The notes beneath the pieces were generated by a model. It was not told where the DNA came from and did no database searches. It saw nothing but the letters and a program-made list of their open reading frames with translations. From Pseudomonas wuhanensis (GTDB taxonomy: Bacteria > Pseudomonadota > Gammaproteobacteria > Pseudomonadales > Pseudomonadaceae): DNA of 64,000 nucleotides. The stretch covers positions 4,526,001-4,590,000 of the forward strand of contig NZ_CP117430.1 in the NCBI RefSeq assembly GCF_030687395.1. Direction: 5' to 3'. Of the stretch, positions 28,012 to 35,951 are shown piece by piece (the first letter of the stretch is position 1; each line of letters starts with the position of its first letter). The position numbers were made by a program, and so were the translations under genes.

Positions 28012-29217
28012 TCAGGAAACGGACCGGGTTTCGCCGCGCAGTTGCAACCAGTTCAACAGATCATCCCCACTCATTGGCCGCGCATACCAGTAACCCTGCC
28101 CTTGCGTGCACCCCAGTTCCAGCAACTGCTGGCGTTGCGCATCGGTTTCGATACCTTCAATCACCACCGCCATGCCGAGGGTTTCACCCAGCGCCAGGGT
28201 GCTGCTGATCACTGCCCGGCACCGTGGCTCGTGTTCCAGGGTGCGGACGAACTCGGCATCGAGCTTGATCTCGGTGAACGGTAACTGACACAGACGCTGA
28301 AGCGATGAGAACCCGGCACCGAAATCGTCGATCGACAGCCGGCAACCCATCATCCGCAGCCGCACCAGGCTTTCCAGGCTGATGGCCGGTGCTTCCAGCA
28401 GGCCACTTTCGGTCAGCTCGAAGGTCAGGCTGAAGCCGGACGCCGAATGCGCCGCCAGAATGCCTTTGATGGTTGAAGTCAGCTCGCTGTTGGCCAATTG
28501 CAGCGCTTGCAGGTTAAACGCCATGTTCAGCGTGAAACCACGATGCCTGAGGTGTCGCTGCAGCCTCAATGCTTGATCCAGTTGGGTGAACAGCAACTCA
28601 TCCATCAACCCGCAACGCTCCAGGATCGGCATGAACACCGCGGGCGAAATAATGCCCTGCAACGGGTGCTGCCAGCGACAGAGCACCTCGACGCCGCAGA
28701 CTTCGCCGGTCAGCAGATTGAACTTGGGTTGGTACCAGGGCTGCAATTGCTGCTCGGCCAATGCCCGCCGCACGTCTTGTTCGGTGGCCAGCTCCACGGC
28801 ATTCCCCGACAGGTATTCAGCGGGTGGGTTGTACAGGTATTTTTTCAGTAGATGCGCCAGTACTTCTGCATGCAACGGCTTGCCGACATCACCCAGCAAT
28901 ACCAGGCCGAGCAGAGAGACAATCTGATGCACCGCCCGACGCAGATCCGCCGAGAGCGAACTGCTGATGATGATTGACTTCACCTGCCCCGACGCGCCGA
29001 CCCGCTGCAAAAACTCCAGGCCGTCCATGCCTTCCATCTGTAAATCACAAAGGGCGATATCCACCGGACCTTGTGCTTGCAGAACGGCCAACGCCTGAGC
29101 ACCGTCACTGGCCTCGAAGACCTCACGGCACCCTAACGCCCGGAGCATATTCACCGCCACTGAGCGCTGAAAAGCATGATCTTCAAGAACCAGGACACGG
29201 AGCGGCAGGCAAGACAT
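28012..29217 (-). CDS. REC-EAL response regulator, RocR-like c-di-GMP phosphodiesterase
   Basis: A 401-residue protein with an N-terminal receiver (LVLEDHAF; phosphoacceptor Asp58 in ALCDLQMEGMDG) and a C-terminal EAL domain. The signature reads GVEVLCRWQHP, so EVL replaces EAL but the Glu is kept. Other catalytic residues are seen in WYQPKFN, FELTESGL, SIDDFGAGFSSL, IKLDAEF and VIEGIET. A working phosphodiesterase is therefore plausible. The start at 29217 (MSCLPLRVLVLEDH) gives a length close to RocR of P. aeruginosa. RocR degrades c-di-GMP and competes with RocA for the kinase, which lowers fimbrial expression. Two tandem motif copies lie upstream. Confidence 0.87.
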   Translation of the reverse strand: MSCLPLRVLVLEDHAFQRSVAVNMLRALGCREVFEASDGAQALAVLQAQGPVDIALCDLQMEGMDGLEFLQRVGASGQVKSIIISSSLSADLRRAVHQIVSLLGLVLLGDVGKPLHAEVLAHLLKKYLYNPPAEYLSGNAVELATEQDVRRALAEQQLQPWYQPKFNLLTGEVCGVEVLCRWQHPLQGIISPAVFMPILERCGLMDELLFTQLDQALRLQRHLRHRGFTLNMAFNLQALQLANSELTSTIKGILAAHSASGFSLTFELTESGLLEAPAISLESLVRLRMMGCRLSIDDFGAGFSSLQRLCQLPFTEIKLDAEFVRTLEHEPRCRAVISSTLALGETLGMAVVIEGIETDAQRQQLLELGCTQGQGYWYARPMSGDDLLNWLQLRGETRSVS

Positions 29218-29277
29218 TGAGGTCGACTCGTCGATTGAGGGAATAGGACGATTCTCCCGGAAGGAGCAAAAAAGCAA

Positions 29278-29314
29278 TTTAGGAAACGTCCGAAGGTTTG
29301 TAGGAATTTTCCGA
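29278..29314 (-). promoter_or_regulatory. Tandem pair of shared Roc-locus motifs upstream of the rocR-like gene
   Basis: Two copies, TTTAGGAAACGTCCGA (29278-29293) and TGTAGGAATTTTCCGA (29299-29314), start exactly 21 bp apart, about two helical turns. They lie 61-97 bp upstream of the ATG at 29217. Confidence 0.55.
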
Positions 29315-29377
29315 AGCGAAGACTTCACGCCGGCAGTGATGCTGAGGGCGAGCCCATTGCAGGCCCGCCCCCTCGAC

Positions 29378-30151
29378 TCAGTTACGTGTACCGACCACAG
29401 ACGCGCCGTAGGAGATGATCACCTCCACCCGACGGTTCAGTTGCCGCGAGCGGGCATCGCTGTTGTCGGCAATCGGGTATTGCTTGCCGTAACCCGTGGT
29501 GAGCAAACGGTCGCCACCGATGCCCATTTGCTTGAGGGCAGATGCCACCGCATCGGCACGACGCTCGGACAGGCGCTGGTTGAACGCATCGCTGCCCACG
29601 TCATCGGTGAAGCCTTCGATGCGCACCTTGCGCTCCGGGTTATCGGACAGGTACTGCGCCAGTTGCTGAAAGTTGCGCTGGCTGCCGTACTTCAGGTCGG
29701 CCTTGCCGGTGTCGAACAACACGTCACCGAAGGTGACCACCTCGCCTCGCTCGGTCTTCTTTGCCTTCAACGCTTGCAAGGCCTTGAGTTGCTGAGTGCG
29801 CACGTCGAGTTGCACCCGAGTGCGCTCAGCGTCGATGTTTTTCAGATCGGCTTCGGCTTTGCGCCCGGCGATGGTTTGCTCAGCCACGGCGATTTTCTGG
29901 CTGGCCAGGTACGCCAATTGCTCGACCTGCGGCGCCTTGCGATCGACGAGTGAGGCCTGGTCTGCCTTGTTCAGTGCGGTAAATGCGTCCTTGGTTTCGA
30001 TGGCCGCAAGCGTGCTCGACTCGGGTTTGCTTTGCAGGGTGCTGAAGTGGTCGCGGGCCTGCAGCAGCTGTGGATTTTCTGGTGGCGTGGCGCAACCGGC
30101 AAGCATCAGGCCCATGACGGAAACAGCAGGCAACAGCAGAGAAGTTCGCAT
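29378..30151 (-). CDS. OmpA-family lipoprotein with DUF4398 region
   Basis: A 257-residue outer-membrane lipoprotein. The signal peptide ends in the lipobox LAGC (Cys about residue 20). A helical DUF4398-like region rich in Ala, Gln and Lys follows (about 25-135). The C-terminal OmpA domain shows TFGDVLFDTGKADLKYGS, RIEGFTDDVGSDAFNQRLSE and RQLNRRVEVIIS, which binds peptidoglycan. It starts 10 bp after the stop of another DUF4398 lipoprotein gene and is certainly in one operon with it. It may anchor the envelope near the fimbrial apparatus; this is inference from position. Confidence 0.82.
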   Translation of the reverse strand: MRTSLLLPAVSVMGLMLAGCATPPENPQLLQARDHFSTLQSKPESSTLAAIETKDAFTALNKADQASLVDRKAPQVEQLAYLASQKIAVAEQTIAGRKAEADLKNIDAERTRVQLDVRTQQLKALQALKAKKTERGEVVTFGDVLFDTGKADLKYGSQRNFQQLAQYLSDNPERKVRIEGFTDDVGSDAFNQRLSERRADAVASALKQMGIGGDRLLTTGYGKQYPIADNSDARSRQLNRRVEVIISYGASVVGTRN

Positions 30152-30161
30152 GGTCGGCTCC

Positions 30162-30575
30162 TTATTGAGCACTGGACGGTGGATTGAAACTGGTGGCCGG
30201 GTCTTGCAGCATTTCCTGCTTGAGCACCTGGATGCCATTACGGGCGTCGGTCAATTGCCGTTGCCATTTCAAGGCCCGAGCCTTGCGTTCGGCGAGGTTG
30301 GCGTCGGCTTCGATTTGCTCGGCCAAGGTCGTGGCCTGCGCATAGTTTTTCTCACCGAGGGCTCGTTCCATCAGCAGGGTTTTATCTTGGGCGGACTTCA
30401 TTTCCAGCGGCGCATATTGCGTTGCCTCGGCAGCCACCGCGCGATTCAGCGCATCCCTGGACAACGAAATCTGCTGCTCGGGAATAGGCGCACTGGCGCA
30501 GGCACTCAAGGCCCCGGTCATGATCAACAGGCAAGCCGAAACACGCGCACGGCAAAACACACGTTCAATAGTCAT
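30162..30575 (-). CDS. DUF4398 lipoprotein
   Basis: A 137-residue predicted lipoprotein with lipobox LSAC (Cys about residue 26) and a helical DUF4398 domain (YAPLEMKSAQDKTLLMERAL and NYAQATTLAEQIEADANLAE). The ATG is preceded by AGGAACGTTAG. It is the first gene of a two-gene unit with the OmpA-type lipoprotein and lies 85 bp after the fimbrial adhesin gene. The function of the family is unknown. Confidence 0.72.
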   Translation of the reverse strand: MTIERVFCRARVSACLLIMTGALSACASAPIPEQQISLSRDALNRAVAAEATQYAPLEMKSAQDKTLLMERALGEKNYAQATTLAEQIEADANLAERKARALKWQRQLTDARNGIQVLKQEMLQDPATSFNPPSSAQ

Positions 30576-30660
30576 CTAACGTTCCTAACAGTGGAGTGAG
30601 TGAGCCCGGTCGTTATGGATCTCTGGGCTCAGACGGGGTTGTGCTCAAACAAAACGGCGG

Positions 30661-31761
30661 TCAGTAGTAATTGATGGTGAAGGTCGCGGTGGCATTCGCC
30701 GGGCCGGCGGTGATGCTGTCCTCGGTCTGGATGTAGCGTGCCTTCAACGGGATGGTGTAACTGGCGCCTTCCTGCGGCCTGGGCGTGATACCGCTGGCGC
30801 GCAATGTAGCCAATTGCAACGGCGTGCCGCTGTTGTCGGCGACTTGCAGACCGACACCAGTGGCCGCCGGATCGTCGCCGGGAGCGCTGGGGTTAAGGCT
30901 CATGATTCCCAGGTTAGGAGTGATCGCAGCTCGGGTCGGGTCCAGGCGCACTTGCAGCACGTTATTCTTGCGCGAGTCCAGGTTGTTGCTGGTGCCGTCG
31001 TTCAACCAGCGAGGGCCGGTGCCCTGATAGTAACCATCGAACGCAGGACAATTGTTCAGCGCGATGGAGAAATCCTTCCAGGGTGTAAAGCTATTTTTGC
31101 CAGAGAACTCGCTGAGCAGGTGCGTGCCCATGGGCACCTGTACATCTGGCGTCGAGCAGGTGCGGGAGACTACATTCAAGCTACCTGAAACGTTTACACG
31201 CTGGACATCAAGGGTGTTGGTACTGACCCATTTTTGATCCATGGTCGGCAAAGAGGCCCCCTGGATAGTGCCGGGGGATACGTCACCAATCTTGATAAAA
31301 GACAAGTCAAATGCCATGGAGCCTTGAACATTTGTCCAATTACAGCTAGCAGTCCCACCTCCACAGTTGCCATAGTTCTGAGTGAACGGCATCGCCGTGC
31401 CAGCGTTCCAGACTGCAACGCCGATACCAGGGACACCGGTCTGGTAAACATGCCCTCCCCACGGTGACCCGGCCCAACTGGATAAAGGCAACGGAATCAC
31501 CGGCAATGTGCGGACACGCTGTATGTTTACGCTTTCCACCGAACAATTGATTACGGTATTGGCCGGGACTTGAAAGGTCTGCCGATAGACTTCAGCTCCC
31601 AGCGGAACATCTCGTCCAACAGTGATACTGCCGCCCAGCAGCTGCATGGTATTGAACGCAGGAGCGCCTTGCGTGAACTGACAATCAGCCATCGCCATCC
31701 CCGCTACCAACGACAACCCCAGTACCGCCCCACTCGACTTGAACATTCGCATCTTCTTCAT
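30661..31761 (-). CDS. Fimbrial tip adhesin / minor pilin
   Basis: A 366-residue exported protein that ends the chaperone-usher operon. The signal peptide is MKKMRMFKSSGAVLGLSLVA followed by GMAMA. There is a receptor-type N-terminal half with few cysteines. The C-terminal pilin domain ends in the donor-strand-type strand ATFTINYY with a penultimate Tyr. The start at 31761 overlaps the usher stop (TGATG). Two-domain length, last position in the operon and the pilin C-terminus support a tip adhesin. The receptor is unknown. Confidence 0.8.
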   Translation of the reverse strand: MKKMRMFKSSGAVLGLSLVAGMAMADCQFTQGAPAFNTMQLLGGSITVGRDVPLGAEVYRQTFQVPANTVINCSVESVNIQRVRTLPVIPLPLSSWAGSPWGGHVYQTGVPGIGVAVWNAGTAMPFTQNYGNCGGGTASCNWTNVQGSMAFDLSFIKIGDVSPGTIQGASLPTMDQKWVSTNTLDVQRVNVSGSLNVVSRTCSTPDVQVPMGTHLLSEFSGKNSFTPWKDFSIALNNCPAFDGYYQGTGPRWLNDGTSNNLDSRKNNVLQVRLDPTRAAITPNLGIMSLNPSAPGDDPAATGVGLQVADNSGTPLQLATLRASGITPRPQEGASYTIPLKARYIQTEDSITAGPANATATFTINYY

Positions 31762-34358
31762 CACTTGATCCCCTGTGCGCTGTTCACAGAAGCAACGCGA
31801 TTGTCTGATTGAGCGACCGCGCACACCGCGTCCACTTGACGCAGTTGCTGGCCAGCGTTTTGGCCAGGTGGCAACGGCAGCGCACATTGCTGACCGGCCT
31901 GAATGCCCCAACTGATCAACAGCTGACGCGCGTCTTCCTTGACCCGGGCATAGAGCTGACCGCCCTGACCGACCACACCCACCGACACGCCGCGGTCATC
32001 GACCACACCGGCGCCGAATGGCAGCGGACGGCCATCGGCCAGGGACACATTGAGCAACAACGCCTGACCATTGCTGGTGCCGTATTTCAACGCCACCACG
32101 GCGCCGGCCCGCGGAGCGACCTGCTGACTGGTTTCGGTCAGTTCGACGTCCATGGAAGTGCCCAATGGATCGATCGCCACTTCGTTCAATTCATAAGGCC
32201 GCAGGTACGGCACCACCGCGTTGCCGCGACCGTCGAGTTTCAACCCCGGGAAGCCGACCACTTTCGCGCCCTCGGCGCCTTCGGCCGTGATCACTGCCAT
32301 GGTTTCGCCACGATACGGGGTCAGGGTCACGCCGTTCGGGTGAGCCACCACGCTGCCGCTGGCATTGAACGACAGGCTGTCGTAACCCTCGCCACGGCTG
32401 ACTGTTGCGCCGACGATGGCTTTCGGGCCGATGTACTGACCGTTGACCGAGGTGCTATTGGTACGCGTCGCGCCATCGTGGCCACCGGTGACGCCATAGT
32501 TGTACTGACGATCTTCACCGGCGGTCCCACTGAGGGTCGCCTGCTCGCTGAAGTTGCCGTGGGTGTCACGCATGACACGCGCCGACAGTTGCGGACGGTT
32601 GACCGTGGAGCCGAATTCCAGGGGCATGCTCACAGTAAACAGCAAGCTGTTGTCCATATCGCCAAGACCGATGCGGCTGCGGTTGGCGCTGACGCCATAG
32701 CTGACCGAACGCACCTGCTTGTTGTAGCTGAACTGGTACTGCAGATCGCTGCCCGGCAGGTTCCAGTAATTCTGGGTATAACCGCTGAACGCCACTTGGC
32801 CCCACTCACCCAGGCTCTGGTTGGCGGTCAACGACAAACGACTGCGCGGGCGACCGTACAGGCTGGTGTCCAGGCCATTTCGCTCGGCATCGAGCAGTTG
32901 CACGGCGTTGCTGAAATCCAGGTAGTTTTCCGTGGAGAACCGCGTGGCAGCCACGGCAAAGTTACTGCCGGTGCTGAGGATGTTTTTGCTGTAGCTCAAG
33001 CGCGCACTCTGGCCGCTGGCAGTGCCGCTTTTCAGATCGGTCTGGGCGTGGGTCAGGTCGACCGCCATGGCACCGATCGGCGTGCTGAAGGCCAGGCCGC
33101 CGAGCGCCGAGTGATAGTCGTTACTGAGCTGAGTACCGCCATAACCGGTGAAGACATTGTTCAAGCCGCGTTGATAGGTGCCCTGCAACAGTTTTGCCTG
33201 ACTGTCGATGTAGTTGTTGCGGGTTTCACCGGCGGTGACGTTGAAGCGCGACGTGCCGGGGCGCAGCAACTGCGCGGTAGAAGCGAACGGCACAATGAAT
33301 GTCTGCTCACTGCCATCGGCTTCGTAGACAGTGACTTCCAGGTCGCCGCCGTAACCGGTGGAGTACAGGTCATCGATCACGAAGGCGCCCGGCGCCACCG
33401 TGGTTTCAAAAAGGAGGTTGCCGGCCTGACGCACCGCCACTCGCGCGCTGGTGCGGGCAATGCCCCGGATTACCGGCGCATATCCGCGCTGGGACTCGGG
33501 CAGCATGCGATCGTCGGTGCCCAGTTGCACACCGCGATAAGCCAGAGTGTCGAAAATTTCGCCACTGGTGTTGGCCTCACCCACGGTCAACTGGCTCTTG
33601 AGCGAGGTGATATCGCGCTGGGCGTAGGTGTTCAACACTTGATAAGCCTGACCGGTCTGCTTGTCCCAGCTCGCCGAGCCGTTATGACGCAGACGCCAGT
33701 CACCGAGGTTCAACCCGGCATTCAGGCCCAGGTAGGCCGAGTCATAATTGCCGCTGTCGGTCTTGTTGTGGTTAGCGTTGAAGTTATAGCTCAGCGTCCC
33801 GGCGGTAACGCCGCGATCCCACAGCTCGGGGCTGACGTAACCCCGGGCATCACGGCGCAGGGCGATCTGCGGGATGCTGACATCCAATTGCTGGCTAGAC
33901 GGCGAAAAGTTCGCACTGGCGCCTTCGATCAACTGCGCAATGTCCAGACACGACGCGCCGCTTTCCACACTCAAGGTGGCCTCAGGCGACAGCCGACGCA
34001 GATCCACGCCGATCAGCTCCAGCAAGCCGCGGCTGAAACACACGGTCGGGCGGCTGCCGTCGGCCTCGGCATTGATGCGAATGTCCTGGCGATTGACCAG
34101 TTTACCGTTGACCGCCACGTCTGCGCGGTACTCACCGGGCAACACCGGGTTGCCTTGCTGATACTGGGTCAAGTCAAGGCTGCGCGAGTCCTCTGGCAAA
34201 AATGCATCGTTGAACTGCACGTCTTCGGCCAAGACTGCCTGGGCTGCCAATATGCCCGTGACACTCGCCAGCGTCTTGAGGATCAAGGCCGCCAGCGGAT
34301 TCAGGGCAAAGCGAGGGCGTGCCCGCAGGTGAGCCCCCAGGCTTGGAAAAGTCGTCAT
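31761..34358 (-). CDS. Outer-membrane fimbrial usher (PapC/FimD family)
   Basis: An 865-residue usher. After the signal peptide (ending AAQAVLA) come the N-terminal chaperone-binding domain (VQFNDAFLPEDSRSLDLTQY and LPGEYRADVAVNG) and the 24-strand barrel with plug. Usher signatures include RGVQLGTDDRMLPESQRGYA and ANTSGEIFDTLAYRG. The C-terminal domains include VALKYGTSNGQALLL and LPFGAGVVDDRGVSVGVVGQ. It threads chaperone-bound subunits across the outer membrane. It overlaps the adhesin gene and lies 34 bp after the chaperone gene. Confidence 0.93.
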   Translation of the reverse strand: MTTFPSLGAHLRARPRFALNPLAALILKTLASVTGILAAQAVLAEDVQFNDAFLPEDSRSLDLTQYQQGNPVLPGEYRADVAVNGKLVNRQDIRINAEADGSRPTVCFSRGLLELIGVDLRRLSPEATLSVESGASCLDIAQLIEGASANFSPSSQQLDVSIPQIALRRDARGYVSPELWDRGVTAGTLSYNFNANHNKTDSGNYDSAYLGLNAGLNLGDWRLRHNGSASWDKQTGQAYQVLNTYAQRDITSLKSQLTVGEANTSGEIFDTLAYRGVQLGTDDRMLPESQRGYAPVIRGIARTSARVAVRQAGNLLFETTVAPGAFVIDDLYSTGYGGDLEVTVYEADGSEQTFIVPFASTAQLLRPGTSRFNVTAGETRNNYIDSQAKLLQGTYQRGLNNVFTGYGGTQLSNDYHSALGGLAFSTPIGAMAVDLTHAQTDLKSGTASGQSARLSYSKNILSTGSNFAVAATRFSTENYLDFSNAVQLLDAERNGLDTSLYGRPRSRLSLTANQSLGEWGQVAFSGYTQNYWNLPGSDLQYQFSYNKQVRSVSYGVSANRSRIGLGDMDNSLLFTVSMPLEFGSTVNRPQLSARVMRDTHGNFSEQATLSGTAGEDRQYNYGVTGGHDGATRTNSTSVNGQYIGPKAIVGATVSRGEGYDSLSFNASGSVVAHPNGVTLTPYRGETMAVITAEGAEGAKVVGFPGLKLDGRGNAVVPYLRPYELNEVAIDPLGTSMDVELTETSQQVAPRAGAVVALKYGTSNGQALLLNVSLADGRPLPFGAGVVDDRGVSVGVVGQGGQLYARVKEDARQLLISWGIQAGQQCALPLPPGQNAGQQLRQVDAVCAVAQSDNRVASVNSAQGIK

Positions 34359-34392
34359 AAGTTACTCGTGCACTAGAACGATCGCGAAGGAA

Positions 34393-35133
34393 TCAGGGCT
34401 TGAGTGGTTGTTTGGTCGGCATCAAGGCACCGTAGTCGTTGATCGCATTGAACTCGACCTGAGCCACTGCACCGGGCATCGACTTGAGCGTCGGTACGGC
34501 AAAGACTTTGGTTTCACCGGGACCGACCATGCCGTTTTCACTCTCATAGCGCTGATTGCCCACGGTCAAGGTCAATTCGACCTGGGACACATGAAACGCC
34601 GTCGGGTTGAACGCTTGCAGCGCGAAGCCCCGCTCAGCTGCAATCACCTTCCACTGCACCTGTTGCGGCGCCTCGGTCGGGTTGCCGGGCAGGCTGTCGG
34701 GGCGGTAAAAAATCTTGATCCGCGAACGAAAAGCCATCTGCAGTACGTTCATGTCCGCCGGGCCTTCGGCCTTGGGTGGAATCTCCAGCACATTGAGCCA
34801 GAACACTGACTCCTTATTGGCCGGCAAGTTTGCGCCGGTGAACATCAGGCGCAGGCTCTGGCCTTTGCTTGGATCGATGCGTGACACCGGCGGCGACAGC
34901 ACAAACGGTGCTTTCGAACTGGTGGGGCTGGACTGCACATCGCCACTGTCGACCCAGGATTGCACCAGGGCCGGACGCGTGCCGTTGTTGTTCAATTTGA
35001 CGGTGATTTCTTTCTGACTCGCCGGGTACACCAGACGCGTCCCGGTGATCACTACACCGGCCATGGCCTGGGAGCAGACCAACGTCGCGAGCATCAGCAA
35101 CACACCGCGGCGAACTGTTTTGACACAAGACAT
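34393..35133 (-). CDS. Periplasmic fimbrial chaperone (PapD family)
   Basis: A 246-residue pilus chaperone. The start at 35133 follows a perfect AGGAGG. The signal peptide ends VCSQAMA. The G1-strand and subunit-binding motifs appear as TRLVYPASQKEITVKLNNNG (with the conserved Arg and Lys region) and QSLRLMFTGANLPANKESVF. The second domain contains FALQAFNPTAFHVSQVELTL and AQVEFNAINDYGAL. It stabilises subunits by donor-strand complementation before delivery to the usher. Confidence 0.92.
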   Translation of the reverse strand: MSCVKTVRRGVLLMLATLVCSQAMAGVVITGTRLVYPASQKEITVKLNNNGTRPALVQSWVDSGDVQSSPTSSKAPFVLSPPVSRIDPSKGQSLRLMFTGANLPANKESVFWLNVLEIPPKAEGPADMNVLQMAFRSRIKIFYRPDSLPGNPTEAPQQVQWKVIAAERGFALQAFNPTAFHVSQVELTLTVGNQRYESENGMVGPGETKVFAVPTLKSMPGAVAQVEFNAINDYGALMPTKQPLKP

Positions 35134-35205
35134 AACGCACCTCCTCCGCCGCACGCTGACGCGCCCCTGCCCGCCTGGACCGGAGCGCGCCGTCGTGGAC
35201 ATGGC

Positions 35206-35751
35206 TTACTGGTAATCGACGTTGTAAGTCACGGAGCTGACCACGGTGCCCGGGGTGGTGGTGCCGGTGGCGAAGTACTGCACGGCGTACGGCATGTTGG
35301 CCGCGCCGGTGCCGTCGATGGTGTTGCGGGTGGTGCTGGTCTTCTGATTGGTGTTACCCGCCTGAATGACCGCACCGCCTTGCGCATCGACCAGTTGCAA
35401 CTGCACGTTGGTGGCCGTGCCTGTCATGTTGTTCAAATTGCCGCTAACCGGGTCAACGGTCGAACCCGAGTTGAAGAAGGCCGCCGCGGTGGCTGCGGTA
35501 CCGACGCAGTTGCTCAGCTGGATGTTGAAACCGGTGCGGCCTTCGGCCTGGCCGGCTGTGGTCAGCAGGCCGGTGGAGATGGTCGGCAGAGTCACTGTCG
35601 CAACGGCCGGGGTCACCACGCCGTCTACAGCGATGGTGCAGGTCTGGTTGACCAGTTCACCGCTGAAATTGATGGTGCCGTCGGCGGCGTTGGCGAACTG
35701 AGCGCCAGTAGCGGAAACCAATACGGCGATGGCAAGGGCTTTGCGATTCAT
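35206..35751 (-). CDS. Major fimbrial subunit
   Basis: A 181-residue type-1-like pilin. The signal peptide MNRKALAIAVLVSATGAQFA ends at NA|ADG. The mature protein shows GTINFSGELVNQTCTIAVDG and the paired Cys in IQLSNCVG. The C-terminal strand VVSSVTYNVDYQ has the conserved penultimate aromatic residue. The start at 35751 is preceded by GGAG. It is the first gene of the operon subunit-chaperone-usher-adhesin, with a pair of shared regulatory motifs 135-172 bp upstream. Confidence 0.9.
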   Translation of the reverse strand: MNRKALAIAVLVSATGAQFANAADGTINFSGELVNQTCTIAVDGVVTPAVATVTLPTISTGLLTTAGQAEGRTGFNIQLSNCVGTAATAAAFFNSGSTVDPVSGNLNNMTGTATNVQLQLVDAQGGAVIQAGNTNQKTSTTRNTIDGTGAANMPYAVQYFATGTTTPGTVVSSVTYNVDYQ

Positions 35752-35885
35752 GGGACAACTCCAAAAGTAAGATTTCGAACCTGTCGCGAAAGCCTGGATG
35801 AGTTGCCAGACGCGGGATGCGTCGTGGTGGGTCAAGCCATCGGCCTGGCGACGGAGTAATCATCGTCTTCCGGAGTCATGCATCC

Positions 35886-35923
35886 TGTAGGCACAATCCC
35901 TGCAGCTTGTAGGACATTTCCCA
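35886..35923 (-). promoter_or_regulatory. Tandem pair of shared Roc-locus motifs upstream of the fimbrial operon
   Basis: TGTAGGCACAATCCCT (35886-35901) and TGTAGGACATTTCCCA (35908-35923) start 22 bp apart. They lie in the gap between the end of the second rocS-like gene and the major subunit gene. Confidence 0.55.
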
Positions 35924-35951
35924 CGACGTGCTGCAATGAACCCTGCTCGGG

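Noticed and set aside
30576..30588. TTAGGAACGTTAG just before the DUF4398 lipoprotein start
   Set aside because: It has one half-site only and is in the opposite orientation; the AGGAA serves as the ribosome binding site.
30601..30631. TGAGCCC/GGGCTCA inverted repeat after the fimbrial adhesin gene as a terminator
   Set aside because: The 7-bp stem has a 17-nt loop and no T-tract on the relevant strand.
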